This document shows, one piece after another, positions 56,178 through 64,000 of a stretch of DNA of 64,000 nt (the first letter of the stretch is position 1; each line of letters begins with the position of its first letter). The stretch is taken from NCBI RefSeq assembly GCF_001870515.1, contig NZ_MDGT01000005.1, forward strand, positions 124,001-188,000, read 5' to 3'. Origin of the DNA: Idiomarina sp. MD25a (GTDB lineage Bacteria > Pseudomonadota > Gammaproteobacteria > Enterobacterales > Alteromonadaceae). The notes below the pieces were generated by a model. The model did no database searches, was not told the DNA's origin, and worked only from the letters and a program-made list of their open reading frames with translations. Made by a program: the position numbers and the translations under genes.

Positions 56178-58022
56178 CTAAATTGATAACTTGCTAAGGC
56201 GCTTGCCACCCCAAATGGAGTTAACAATCGCTCGCGTGCCGACAATGGCGGTAAACATCGAGGTGATAATACCGATTGCCAATGTGATGGCGAACCCTTT
56301 GACCGGACCATTGCCCACGGCAAAAAGAATGATCGCAGCGATCAACGTAGTGATGTTCGCATCAGCGATGGTCGACAAGGCACTATCATAACCATGATGA
56401 ATTGCCTGCTGAGGACTGCGTTTAGCACGGATTTCTTCTCTAATCCGCTCAAATATCAGCACGTTAGCATCGACCGCCATACCGACCGTCAAAACGATAC
56501 CCGCCATACCCGGTAGGGTTAGTGTTGCGCCCGGAATCATCGACATCACACCAATAATCAAAATGATGTTTGTTGCCAAGGCGACATCCGCAACGATGCC
56601 AAATTTACGGTAGTACAGCACCATAAACAGCAGTACTAGCACCAGACCCCAAATAATCGCCTGTGTGCCCGCATCGATGTTTTGTTGGCCTAAGCTCGGA
56701 CCCACTGTCCGTTCTTCAACAATTTGAATCGGCGCAATCAACGCGCCCGCACGGAGCAAGAGCGAAAGATTTTGCGCTTCTTGCGGACCTACACCGGTGA
56801 TACGGAAGCTGCTACCTAAACGAGATTGAATTGTTGCCACACTGACAACTTCTGCTTTTTTATTAAATTGCAGGTTACCCTCAGCATCGCGTTCGCCGGT
56901 TGATTCATATTCCATGAAAACGGTCGCCATAGGCTGACCGACATTATCTTTGGTCGCCAATGACATCTTGTCACCGCCCACGCCGTCTAGCTCAATATTG
57001 ACCTGAGGACGGTTGTATTCGTCGTAACCAACGCCCGCATTAACAATGTGGTCACCTGTTAGAATCACATCTTCTTTTAACAGCTGTGGGCCGCCGTTAC
57101 GCGAAGGGAGTAACTCACTACCAAAAGGTACGCGACCATTCACTGCGTCACGGACATCGTTTTCGGTATCAACGAGGCGGAATTCAAGTGTCGCGGTCGC
57201 ACCTAAGATTTCCTTTGCCCGAGCCGTATCTTGTACGCCTGGTAATTCAACAACAATACGATTAGCGCCTTGACGTTGAATAACAGGCTCAGCCACCCCG
57301 AGTTCGTTAACCCGGTTGCGCATAATGGTAATGTTTTGGGATACCGCATAGTCGCGGGTTTCAGCAAGCTTTTGCTCGGTCATTTGCATGCGAATCGTAT
57401 TGGTCTCCGCATCCGCCAGCATCTGGTAACCTTGGTAACGTCCATCAAGATACGCCTCGGCTTGCTGAAAATCTTCATCTGAACGGAGCTCAACGTTAAT
57501 CGCATTATCTTCAACGCTTACATTGGTGTAACGAATACGCTCCTCGCGCAAAGAGCTTCGAATAGTATCCTTCATACCATCAAGAATTTTGCGCATGGCT
57601 TCGTTCATATCGATTTCCATCAAGAAATGAACGCCACCACGTAAATCTAGGCCCAACTTCATGGGTTCTGCGCCAATGGTTTTCAGCCACCCTGGCGTCG
57701 CTGGCGCTAAGTTAAGTGCAACAATATAGTGCTCACCTAAGCGCTTATTGAGTGCTTCACGCGCTTGTAATTGCTCTTTATCGGAGCTCAGTCGTACGAG
57801 TACTTGTTCTTCCTCAAGCGCAACAGATTTGGGTGAGATGTCTTCTGACTTCAGCGTTTCACGTACTAAATCAAGCGTTGAGGCATCTACTGTTGCTTGA
57901 CGATCTGCGGAAATTTGAACTGCGGGATCTTCGCCGTAAATGTTAGGCAGCGCATACAGCGCTGCCAACAAAATAACGAAAATTACGAGCAGGTTTTTCC
58001 ACAACGGGTATTTATTTAACAC
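56178..58022 (-). CDS. secD: Protein translocase subunit SecD
   Basis: 614 residues: membrane helix 1 (about 9-27), a large periplasmic P1 region (to about 445), then five more helices. Motifs: [68 protein letters not shown] and [19 protein letters not shown]. It forms SecDF with the downstream gene and lies 24 nt behind yajC. Confidence 0.97.
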   Translation of the reverse strand: MLNKYPLWKNLLVIFVILLAALYALPNIYGEDPAVQISADRQATVDASTLDLVRETLKSEDISPKSVALEEEQVLVRLSSDKEQLQAREALNKRLGEHYIVALNLAPATPGWLKTIGAEPMKLGLDLRGGVHFLMEIDMNEAMRKILDGMKDTIRSSLREERIRYTNVSVEDNAINVELRSDEDFQQAEAYLDGRYQGYQMLADAETNTIRMQMTEQKLAETRDYAVSQNITIMRNRVNELGVAEPVIQRQGANRIVVELPGVQDTARAKEILGATATLEFRLVDTENDVRDAVNGRVPFGSELLPSRNGGPQLLKEDVILTGDHIVNAGVGYDEYNRPQVNIELDGVGGDKMSLATKDNVGQPMATVFMEYESTGERDAEGNLQFNKKAEVVSVATIQSRLGSSFRITGVGPQEAQNLSLLLRAGALIAPIQIVEERTVGPSLGQQNIDAGTQAIIWGLVLVLLFMVLYYRKFGIVADVALATNIILIIGVMSMIPGATLTLPGMAGIVLTVGMAVDANVLIFERIREEIRAKRSPQQAIHHGYDSALSTIADANITTLIAAIILFAVGNGPVKGFAITLAIGIITSMFTAIVGTRAIVNSIWGGKRLSKLSI

Positions 58023-58046
58023 GTCGTGCCTACCTTACATTTTCAA

Positions 58047-58382
58047 TTAGAGAGACTTCATTGTACCTTTTGGAAGAACTGAGGTAACTGCTGCTTTCTG
58101 AACAGTCACTTCCATTTCTTCACTCAGTGCGATGACGATAAAATCTTTGTCGTCACTTACTTTAGTAATTTTGCCAACCATGCCGCCTTGAGTGAGTACT
58201 TCATCACCTTTGCTAAGCGAACTAATGAGCTCTTTATGTTGCTTCATGCGTTTGGCTTGTGGGCGGTAAATCAAGAAATAAAATACCAAACCGAATAATA
58301 GCAGCATGATGATCAGTTCCATGCCGCCGCCTTGAGCAGCTGCACCATCTTGCGCGTATGCAGGGCTAATAAAAAAACTCAT
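58047..58382 (-). CDS. yajC: Sec translocon accessory protein YajC
   Basis: 111 residues with one membrane helix (about 21-40, LIIMLLLFGLVFYFLIY), then RPQAKRMKQHKELISSLSKGDEVLTQGGMVGKI, the YajC hallmark. It leads yajC-secD-secF. The tgt and queA genes that usually precede it are absent; an AAA+ regulator on the same strand ends 135 nt upstream instead. Confidence 0.95.
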   Translation of the reverse strand: MSFFISPAYAQDGAAAQGGGMELIIMLLLFGLVFYFLIYRPQAKRMKQHKELISSLSKGDEVLTQGGMVGKITKVSDDKDFIVIALSEEMEVTVQKAAVTSVLPKGTMKSL

Positions 58383-58517
58383 AATGTTTCCTCGATTGAT
58401 GTTACTTTATAATAATTGAGCGCCACTCATTTCAGATGAGGGCTGATTTCTTAATTGCAAGTGCTAGCGCAACAGTTTATCGGATTTTTACCGCGTTTTA
58501 TATGCCTAGCACTCAAC

Positions 58518-60038
58518 CTAAATCTCAAGTCCCATCGCTTTTAATCGACGACGTAAACCGACTTGCGAAACTTTCAACGCCCACATCATTTTCTCCGTGT
58601 CACCGCTATAACGTTCATAGTGCTCGCGGATGGTCGCTTCGCCTAAGTCTTGGGCTGTGTGAATACCATCAAAGCGTTGAATCAACTGATAAACCGAGGC
58701 ACGAGAAATATTGAGCTCGCGTGCTGTAGCTTGTAGTTCAAAACGGTTGTTTTGTAACGATTCAATGAGCTCATCTTTACTTACGCTATTAGGTTTGCGC
58801 GATTTAGTCACTTTCTTGCTGCTGCTTGGGTTAGGCGACTCTTGTTTAGAAGCAAGAATGCTGAGCAACTGCGGGTCTAAATATAAGCGCTCCTTGTCGC
58901 GACTATCAATCACAATTTGTCGAGCAACATTACGTAATTGTCTTACGTTACCCGGCCAGTTAAACATCAGCAGTTGCACCATGAGCTCGGTCGGCACTTC
59001 CGCATCAAAACTTTTCTTCACGTGAACGCGTGCCCACTGTTCACTGACAAAGTGAATAAATAGCAAACCGATATCTTCGCGCCGCTCGACCAAACTAGGT
59101 ACAAACAGTTGATACGCCGATAACAGATTGTTTAATCGCCAAAGCAGCGAACTTTTATTCTCAGGACAGTTGTCATAAGTGCTTGTCAGCATAAAGCGAC
59201 ATTTTAATGCCACTGGGTTTGAGTCATTCATTGCGAGCACTTTCTGTGCTTTAAACGCTTTGAATACTAACTCATGGACTTTCTCCGAAGCATCCTCAAG
59301 ATCTTCTAATAAGATAGTGCCGTGCCCCGCTTGCTCGAGCCATCCTTTTCGTCGCTGTCCATTTCGCACAACGCCAAACAACTCTTCTTCCGCTACAGCG
59401 TCATGAATGGCCGCAACGTTAACGGAAATAAAAGGCTCGTCGGCTTGGTCACTGTAATCATGAATACTGCGTGCAATATGCTCTTTACCAACACCCGCTG
59501 CACCGCGGATCATGACAGGCAAATTAAGGCGAGCGATATTCTTAGCCTTCTCTCTAACGGCGGCGATATCTGGACTAATACCTAAAATGAGGTTGTCATC
59601 GGGAACCAGCATGTGTTGCAGAGGTAAAAATTTAAGCAGCAGAACGACCTTTTGACTCAACGTAAGAATGACACCCTCGTGCATATCGTCAGACGTTAGC
59701 AAATACTCTTGCTGCAACGAGCGACCCGGAATCGTTACCTCGGTGCTAGTGCTATGGGCACGAACCCGGTAAAGATCGTCTGAGTCCTTTTGAATAATCA
59801 ATGGCGAGCGACTAATGTGCGGATCAGCCAATGGCTTTCCAGCATAACCATTTTTAGAAAACTCGGGCCGATTGCGACTCACATAGCCTCGACCGTCTCG
59901 GTCCAAGTCTAACAGAGGCGCCACCTCACCAACACGATTTGCGTTAGGATGGAGCGCAATCACTAACATTGGCACAACAGATTGCTGCTTGTCCAAAGAG
60001 TCATGCGCATGCTGTGTTTTAATATCGGCTATATCCAT
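58518..60038 (-). CDS. FHA-AAA+-HTH regulator lacking the sigma-54 loop
   Basis: 506 residues. An FHA-like domain spans about 45-140 (RGYVSRNRPEF, PHISRSPLIIQ). The AAA+ domain (about 150-385) resembles NtrC-type activators: Walker A GAAGVGKE (179-186), Walker-B-like TILLEDLED (241-249) and NWPGNVRQLRN (360-370). The GAFTGA loop that contacts sigma-54 is missing: ELFG at 219-222 is followed by VVRNGQRRKGW. Two Fis-type helix-turn-helix segments end the protein (about 423-458 and 480-506). It may regulate sigma-70 promoters or act as a phosphopeptide-controlled ATPase. The neighbouring TRIC and kinase genes are divergent. Confidence 0.82.
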   Translation of the reverse strand: MDIADIKTQHAHDSLDKQQSVVPMLVIALHPNANRVGEVAPLLDLDRDGRGYVSRNRPEFSKNGYAGKPLADPHISRSPLIIQKDSDDLYRVRAHSTSTEVTIPGRSLQQEYLLTSDDMHEGVILTLSQKVVLLLKFLPLQHMLVPDDNLILGISPDIAAVREKAKNIARLNLPVMIRGAAGVGKEHIARSIHDYSDQADEPFISVNVAAIHDAVAEEELFGVVRNGQRRKGWLEQAGHGTILLEDLEDASEKVHELVFKAFKAQKVLAMNDSNPVALKCRFMLTSTYDNCPENKSSLLWRLNNLLSAYQLFVPSLVERREDIGLLFIHFVSEQWARVHVKKSFDAEVPTELMVQLLMFNWPGNVRQLRNVARQIVIDSRDKERLYLDPQLLSILASKQESPNPSSSKKVTKSRKPNSVSKDELIESLQNNRFELQATARELNISRASVYQLIQRFDGIHTAQDLGEATIREHYERYSGDTEKMMWALKVSQVGLRRRLKAMGLEI

Positions 60039-60146
60039 AATTTGCTAGTCCTTAAGCATTATCGTCGTCTCTTGCAGCATAATACTGTGCTGCCTTAAAA
60101 ACTGCTACATTTCTAATCAAATCTATGGCACTGTTGGATTTATTTT

Positions 60147-60794
60147 GTGTCCGAAAGCGCCTCGATCAAAATGTCCTCAATTGACTTACTATTTTACCTA
60201 ACTGACTTAGCTGGTGTCGCTGTATTTGCGGTAGCAGGTACATTACTTGCGTTCCGTAAAAAAATGGACGGATTTGGTGTCATTATTCTCGCTTCTGCAA
60301 CAGCCATCGGTGGTGGTACGACGCGCGACCTGATCTTAGGCTTACCAGTATTCTGGACGCACGATCCGACTTATATTTATGTCATCGTTGCCGTTGCGTT
60401 GCTAACTATCGTGTGGTTGAGGTTCAAATCTTACATCCCTATCAACACCCTGTTAGTCGCTGACGCCTTTGGCCTCGCTTTTTTCGCCACCATGGGTGCT
60501 CAAAAAACCTTGGCAGCGGGCTTTACGCCCTTCATCGCGGTGATCATGGGAACAGTATCAGCATGCTTTGGCGGTATGTTGCGTGACGTATTAGCGCGCG
60601 ATGTTCCGATGGTTTTGAAAAGTGAGCTCTATGCAACGACTTGTATCATCGGCGCAACGATTTATACAGTTTTAGTGCCTTACTTTCCCGTTACGGCATT
60701 GGCCGCAAGCATGTTAGCCACGCTCGTTGTAAGACTCGGGGCTATCCGATACCAATGGTCATTACCTGTATTTAAAGAACACGAGCATCATTAG
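60147..60794 (+). CDS. TRIC-type cation channel family protein (UPF0126)
   Basis: 215 residues with seven membrane segments in the duplicated UPF0126/TRIC pattern: FAVAGTLLAFRKKMDGFGV then AIGGGTTRDLILG in the first half, and ATMGAQKTLAAGF then ACFGGMLRDVLARDVP in the second. Bacterial TRIC proteins form trimeric cation channels. The GTG at 60147 has TTGGAT upstream; the ATG at 60171 is an alternative. Only 2 nt separate it from the sensor kinase gene, so cotranscription is likely. Confidence 0.85.
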   Translation: MSESASIKMSSIDLLFYLTDLAGVAVFAVAGTLLAFRKKMDGFGVIILASATAIGGGTTRDLILGLPVFWTHDPTYIYVIVAVALLTIVWLRFKSYIPINTLLVADAFGLAFFATMGAQKTLAAGFTPFIAVIMGTVSACFGGMLRDVLARDVPMVLKSELYATTCIIGATIYTVLVPYFPVTALAASMLATLVVRLGAIRYQWSLPVFKEHEHH

Positions 60795-60796
60795 TC

Positions 60797-63700
60797 ATGC
60801 TATCTATCGGCTGGATTATCGCGATTGCAGTCGCTTATCTTTGTCTGCTGTTTTTCATCGCCTACCGAGGCGATAACCTAAGTCGTAAACGAGTTAAACC
60901 CTATCGATATGCGTTGGCTCAAGGTGTCCATTGTACCTCATGGGCGTTTTTTGGCACGGTCACCCAGTCGGCAATTTATGGTTGGTCTTTTGCCCCCACC
61001 TATGTTGGCGCTATTCTGGTGTTCCTCGTTTTTCACCGTGTTCAACTCCGCTTGCTAAGCTATTGCAAGCAGCAAAACATCACGTCAATTGCCGACTTAG
61101 TAGGTAGTCACTTTGGTCGCTCGTCAATGTTATCAGGCTTCATTGCCATCACCGCATTGGTTGCCGTTGTTCCGTATATTTCACTCCAACTTCGTGCCGT
61201 CACTGCGAGCGTGACCACCTTAACGGGCGTAGCAACAGGCTCTAATACATTCTTTGATTTAGCACTACTTGTCACACTCGCGATGGTTAGTTTTGCGTTT
61301 TTGTTCGGTACTCGTCGCTTGTCTTTAGCGGAGCAGCATAACGGGTTGATGGACGTAGTGGCGTTTGAATCTATCGTTAAGTTGGTTGCTTTTATGATAG
61401 TGGGCGCATTTGTCTGCTGGTCGCTATTCGATGGCATGGTGGATTTGATCGAACAAAGTATAGCCATGCCTTCAGTCAAAACCATTCTTGAAGGCCGTCC
61501 CGATGGGATCTATATTTTTATTGTGCATGCCTGTCTTGGCGCGTTATCGATGTTCTGTCTTCCCCGTCAATTTCACGTTAGTTATATCGAGTGTAATCAC
61601 CCTGACGAACTCAAAGTCGCACGCTGGGCGTTTCCACTTTATCTATTTGCTATCAACTTTTTTATTCTACCCATTGCGCTAGCTGGGCTAGTGCTAGCAC
61701 CAGAATATGCTCACACCGACATGTTTATGTTGGCTTTGCCGATCATTACAGAGCGACCCGATATTAGTATTGTCGCTTTTATTGGAGGTCTTTCTGCTTC
61801 AACAAGTATGGTGCTCATAGCCTTATTAGCCCTTAGTATCATGATGTCTAACGATGTGGTCATTCCAAGCTGGCTGCATCTATTCAAACACCCGAGTCGA
61901 AGACTATCTCCTCGTCTAGTCCTGAACATTCGCCGTGCCACTATCATCGTAGTCATGTTGTTGGCTTATGGTTATTATCAGCTCACCTTAGAATCGCTGC
62001 CGCTCGTCAACTCCGGGCTTATTGCATTGGCTTTGCTTGCTCAGCTGGCACCCGGTATTCTAGCCACCGTGCTATGGTCCCGCGCCAGCGGTTTGGGTGT
62101 GAGTGCCGGCATTCTTGTCGGTTGGCTCGTCTGGGCTTGGCAACTACTGATGCCCGCCCTAAACACCCAGCAGCCGATGCTGGATACCGAACTTGCAGAC
62201 GGTGTGGTATTGAGCTTAACACTGAACTTTTCAGTGTTTTGGTTCTTTTCCATGCTACGACCACAAATCCCAAACATCACAGCCCCAACCGTAAAAGATA
62301 GCATTGAGTCGAGTAGCCTAACCTGGGCGCGGCTCTATACGGTTTTATCAACGTTCTACACTGACGCTCAATTACGTATCATTCAGCGTCGCCTGGATAT
62401 CGACTTATTCTCACAAGATAACCACGCCATCGTACCCACGGATGTCATGGTGCGTGTCGAACGAGAACTGTCTGCGGTGATAGGCACATCGGCTAGCCGG
62501 CTATTATTAGAGTCGGTATCTGAACAACACGCCCTTTCAGTAGATCGTATGGTGGACTGGGCCGCCGAAGCCTCAAAACTCTATCGGTTTAACCGCGAGC
62601 TGTTGCAAGCTTCGGTGGAGAATATTCCTCAAGGTATTAGTGTAATCGACCAAAAGCTTCGCTTGGTCGCGTGGAACCAACGCTATGCTGATATATTTGA
62701 TTACCCGACCGGGATGCTAGAAACCGGTATCCCTGTCGAAAAGTTGCTTCGCTTTAATGCCCAACGCGGTATGTTGAGTTCGCAGGAAACAGACATCGAA
62801 AAGGAAATTCAAAAACGTTTAGACTACCTCAGATCAGGCAGCGCTTATTCCTACCAACGTCAGCAGGGTGACAGAATTATTGAATTACATGGCAACCCAA
62901 TGCCTGGCGGTGGTTTTGTTACCACTTACAGCGATATTACAGAAAAAGTGGCGGCGCAAAACCAATTGCGTCAAATCAACGAAGAGCTTGAGCAACGCGT
63001 AGCAGACCGCACAGAGCAATTATTAATCGCCAAACAAGCAGAAGAGCATGCACACCGCAGTAAATCACGTTTTTTTGCTGCGGTCAGTCACGACTTAATG
63101 CAACCGTTTAACGCAGCCAGCCTTTTCACCGATATGTTGGTTGCCAAATCATCAGCCAGCCAGCGTCCTATTGCCGATCACTTAAAGCAGTCCTTGGAAC
63201 AAGCCGAAGAACTACTCACCATGCTGTTGGATATGACAAAGCTGGATAGCGGTCACCTCAAGCCAGAGTACCAAACCTTTGAGCTCAGCTCGGTACTCAA
63301 TCCTTTAGTCGAGCGCTACCGTTTTATGGCACAAGACAAACAGCTAGCGTTTCACTTCATTACGAGCCGCATTCGCGTGCGTAGCGATCGCCGACTGTTA
63401 ACTCGTGTCTTCCAAAACCTGTTATCAAACGCGTTGCGCTACACTCAAACAGGACGTATCACAGTGGGTTGCAAACGCGCAGGTAGCCAAGTCACAGTAT
63501 GGATTATCGACACCGGCCCCGGTATTCCCGAGCACAAGCAAAGAGAGATTTTCCAGGAATTTCATCAGTTGCATAGTGAGAGTGATAATCCAGGTTTGGG
63601 TCTGGGATTATCCATTGTTGAACGTATTTGCCGCTTGATGAACCTGCCGCTAACGCTGCGTTCGGGAGTTGGCAAAGGCACCGCTTTTGGGGTTACTTTC

Positions 63701-64000
63701 AATGCGCTTGCGGCGCTGCCTCCGCAATCTAATCCAGATATCGGCGAAGAGACCGATAACGTCGAACCATTACTCAGTGGTTTTCATGTTTTAGTGGTCG
63801 ACAACGATCCTCAGGTGCTGTTTGCCACCAGTGAATTACTAAAAGGTTGGGGAGCCGAAGTCACCACGGCTGAAGGCATGAGGGACCTGACGTCGTTAGC
63901 AGAATGCGACTTAATTTTTGCTGACTATCACTTAAACCACGGGCAGACGGGGGTTGAAGTCATCGAAATGCTTCGAACACAGTGGAACAATGATACTCCA
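60797..64000 (+). CDS. Transporter-like hybrid sensor kinase (CrbS/CbrA type), 3' end cut by window
   Basis: Open from the ATG at 60797 to the window end: 1068 codons with no stop. The N-terminal ~500 residues are a sodium/solute symporter-like (SLC5) membrane domain with about 13 segments (CTSWAFFGTVTQSA, CLPRQFHVSYIE). A PAS domain follows (about 605-715; NIPQGISVIDQKLRLVAWN), then a coiled coil, a HisKA domain with His765 in AAVSHDLMQPFNAA, an ATPase domain (NLLSNALRYT, DTGPGIPEHK, GLGLGLSIVER) and a receiver domain with Asp1043 in FADYHLNHGQTG. CrbS-type kinases control acetate use and CbrA controls nutrient use; the signal here is not shown. The 2-nt gap from the TRIC gene suggests one operon. 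Confidence 0.88.
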   Translation, partial: MLSIGWIIAIAVAYLCLLFFIAYRGDNLSRKRVKPYRYALAQGVHCTSWAFFGTVTQSAIYGWSFAPTYVGAILVFLVFHRVQLRLLSYCKQQNITSIADLVGSHFGRSSMLSGFIAITALVAVVPYISLQLRAVTASVTTLTGVATGSNTFFDLALLVTLAMVSFAFLFGTRRLSLAEQHNGLMDVVAFESIVKLVAFMIVGAFVCWSLFDGMVDLIEQSIAMPSVKTILEGRPDGIYIFIVHACLGALSMFCLPRQFHVSYIECNHPDELKVARWAFPLYLFAINFFILPIALAGLVLAPEYAHTDMFMLALPIITERPDISIVAFIGGLSASTSMVLIALLALSIMMSNDVVIPSWLHLFKHPSRRLSPRLVLNIRRATIIVVMLLAYGYYQLTLESLPLVNSGLIALALLAQLAPGILATVLWSRASGLGVSAGILVGWLVWAWQLLMPALNTQQPMLDTELADGVVLSLTLNFSVFWFFSMLRPQIPNITAPTVKDSIESSSLTWARLYTVLSTFYTDAQLRIIQRRLDIDLFSQDNHAIVPTDVMVRVERELSAVIGTSASRLLLESVSEQHALSVDRMVDWAAEASKLYRFNRELLQASVENIPQGISVIDQKLRLVAWNQRYADIFDYPTGMLETGIPVEKLLRFNAQRGMLSSQETDIEKEIQKRLDYLRSGSAYSYQRQQGDRIIELHGNPMPGGGFVTTYSDITEKVAAQNQLRQINEELEQRVADRTEQLLIAKQAEEHAHRSKSRFFAAVSHDLMQPFNAASLFTDMLVAKSSASQRPIADHLKQSLEQAEELLTMLLDMTKLDSGHLKPEYQTFELSSVLNPLVERYRFMAQDKQLAFHFITSRIRVRSDRRLLTRVFQNLLSNALRYTQTGRITVGCKRAGSQVTVWIIDTGPGIPEHKQREIFQEFHQLHSESDNPGLGLGLSIVERICRLMNLPLTLRSGVGKGTAFGVTFNALAALPPQSNPDIGEETDNVEPLLSGFHVLVVDNDPQVLFATSELLKGWGAEVTTAEGMRDLTSLAECDLIFADYHLNHGQTGVEVIEMLRTQWNNDTP

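Noticed and set aside
62019-62304. Minus-strand ORFs within the hybrid kinase
   Set aside because: They are antisense frames of the continuous 60797-64000 coding sequence and show no domain.

Overview
The window looks like chromosome of a marine gammaproteobacterium of the Alteromonadales type, possibly Idiomarinaceae or a close relative. That placement is inferred from gene order and protein resemblance, not from a marker gene. The pepP-ubiH-ubiI cluster beside a ygfB-family gene, zapA, 6S RNA, ygfA, rpiA and serA, the sodium-type PomAB motor genes, the TtpC-type TonB system and the large PstA/PstC permeases all fit. About 60 kb is ordinary, densely packed core genome; the first 3.2 kb is accessory and visibly richer in A+T.

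Layout. 1-3250: accessory segment with the C-terminal part of a Shedu (SduA-like) nuclease cut by the window edge, an HNH-type protein, an unrecognised helical protein, a short orphan ORF, a SprT-like metalloprotease, two sites resembling integron attC sites and three copies of a 14-bp repeat. 3275-8789: glycine cleavage genes gcvT-gcvH-gcvP with a divergent LysR regulator. 8798-17886: ubiI, ubiH, pepP, ygfB-family gene, zapA, 6S RNA, an exported amidohydrolase, ygfA, rpiA, serA. 17883-33748: a long minus-strand phosphate block (phoU, pstB, pstA, pstC, pstS, phoR, phoB), then an AEC permease, a porin and a complete TonB energising system (TPR protein, TonB, ExbD, ExbB, TtpC-like protein, DUF3450 protein). 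A strong Pho box lies before pstS and a very similar one before the TonB operon. 33948-43405: sensor kinase, rdgC, HDOD protein, lipoprotein metallopeptidase, SulP transporter with UspA-type partner, srmB-like helicase, VanZ-like protein. 43383-52210: thiI, pomAB, xseB-ispA-dxs, pgpA-thiL-nusB-ribH. 52264-60038: exported GNAT-like protein, acyltransferase, DUF3014 protein, yaaA, secF-secD-yajC and an FHA/AAA+ regulator. 60147-64000: TRIC-type channel and the first 1068 codons of a transporter-hybrid histidine kinase that runs off the window.

How the genes work together. The phosphate block appears to be one regulon: PhoR/PhoB sense and respond to phosphate limitation, PstSCAB imports phosphate, PhoU modulates signalling, and the shared Pho-box design suggests that outer-membrane uptake through a TonB system, and perhaps the porin, is switched on at the same time. 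xseB-ispA-dxs and pgpA-thiL-nusB-ribH are the isoprenoid and thiamine/riboflavin neighbourhoods found in many gammaproteobacteria.

The best candidates for new biology are the accessory segment (possible cassette-borne defence genes), the phosphate-linked TonB operon, the exported GNAT-like protein, and the AAA+ regulator that lacks the sigma-54 contact loop. I saw no tRNA, rRNA operon, CRISPR array, insertion sequence or prophage. No gene-free stretch exceeds about 215 bases.
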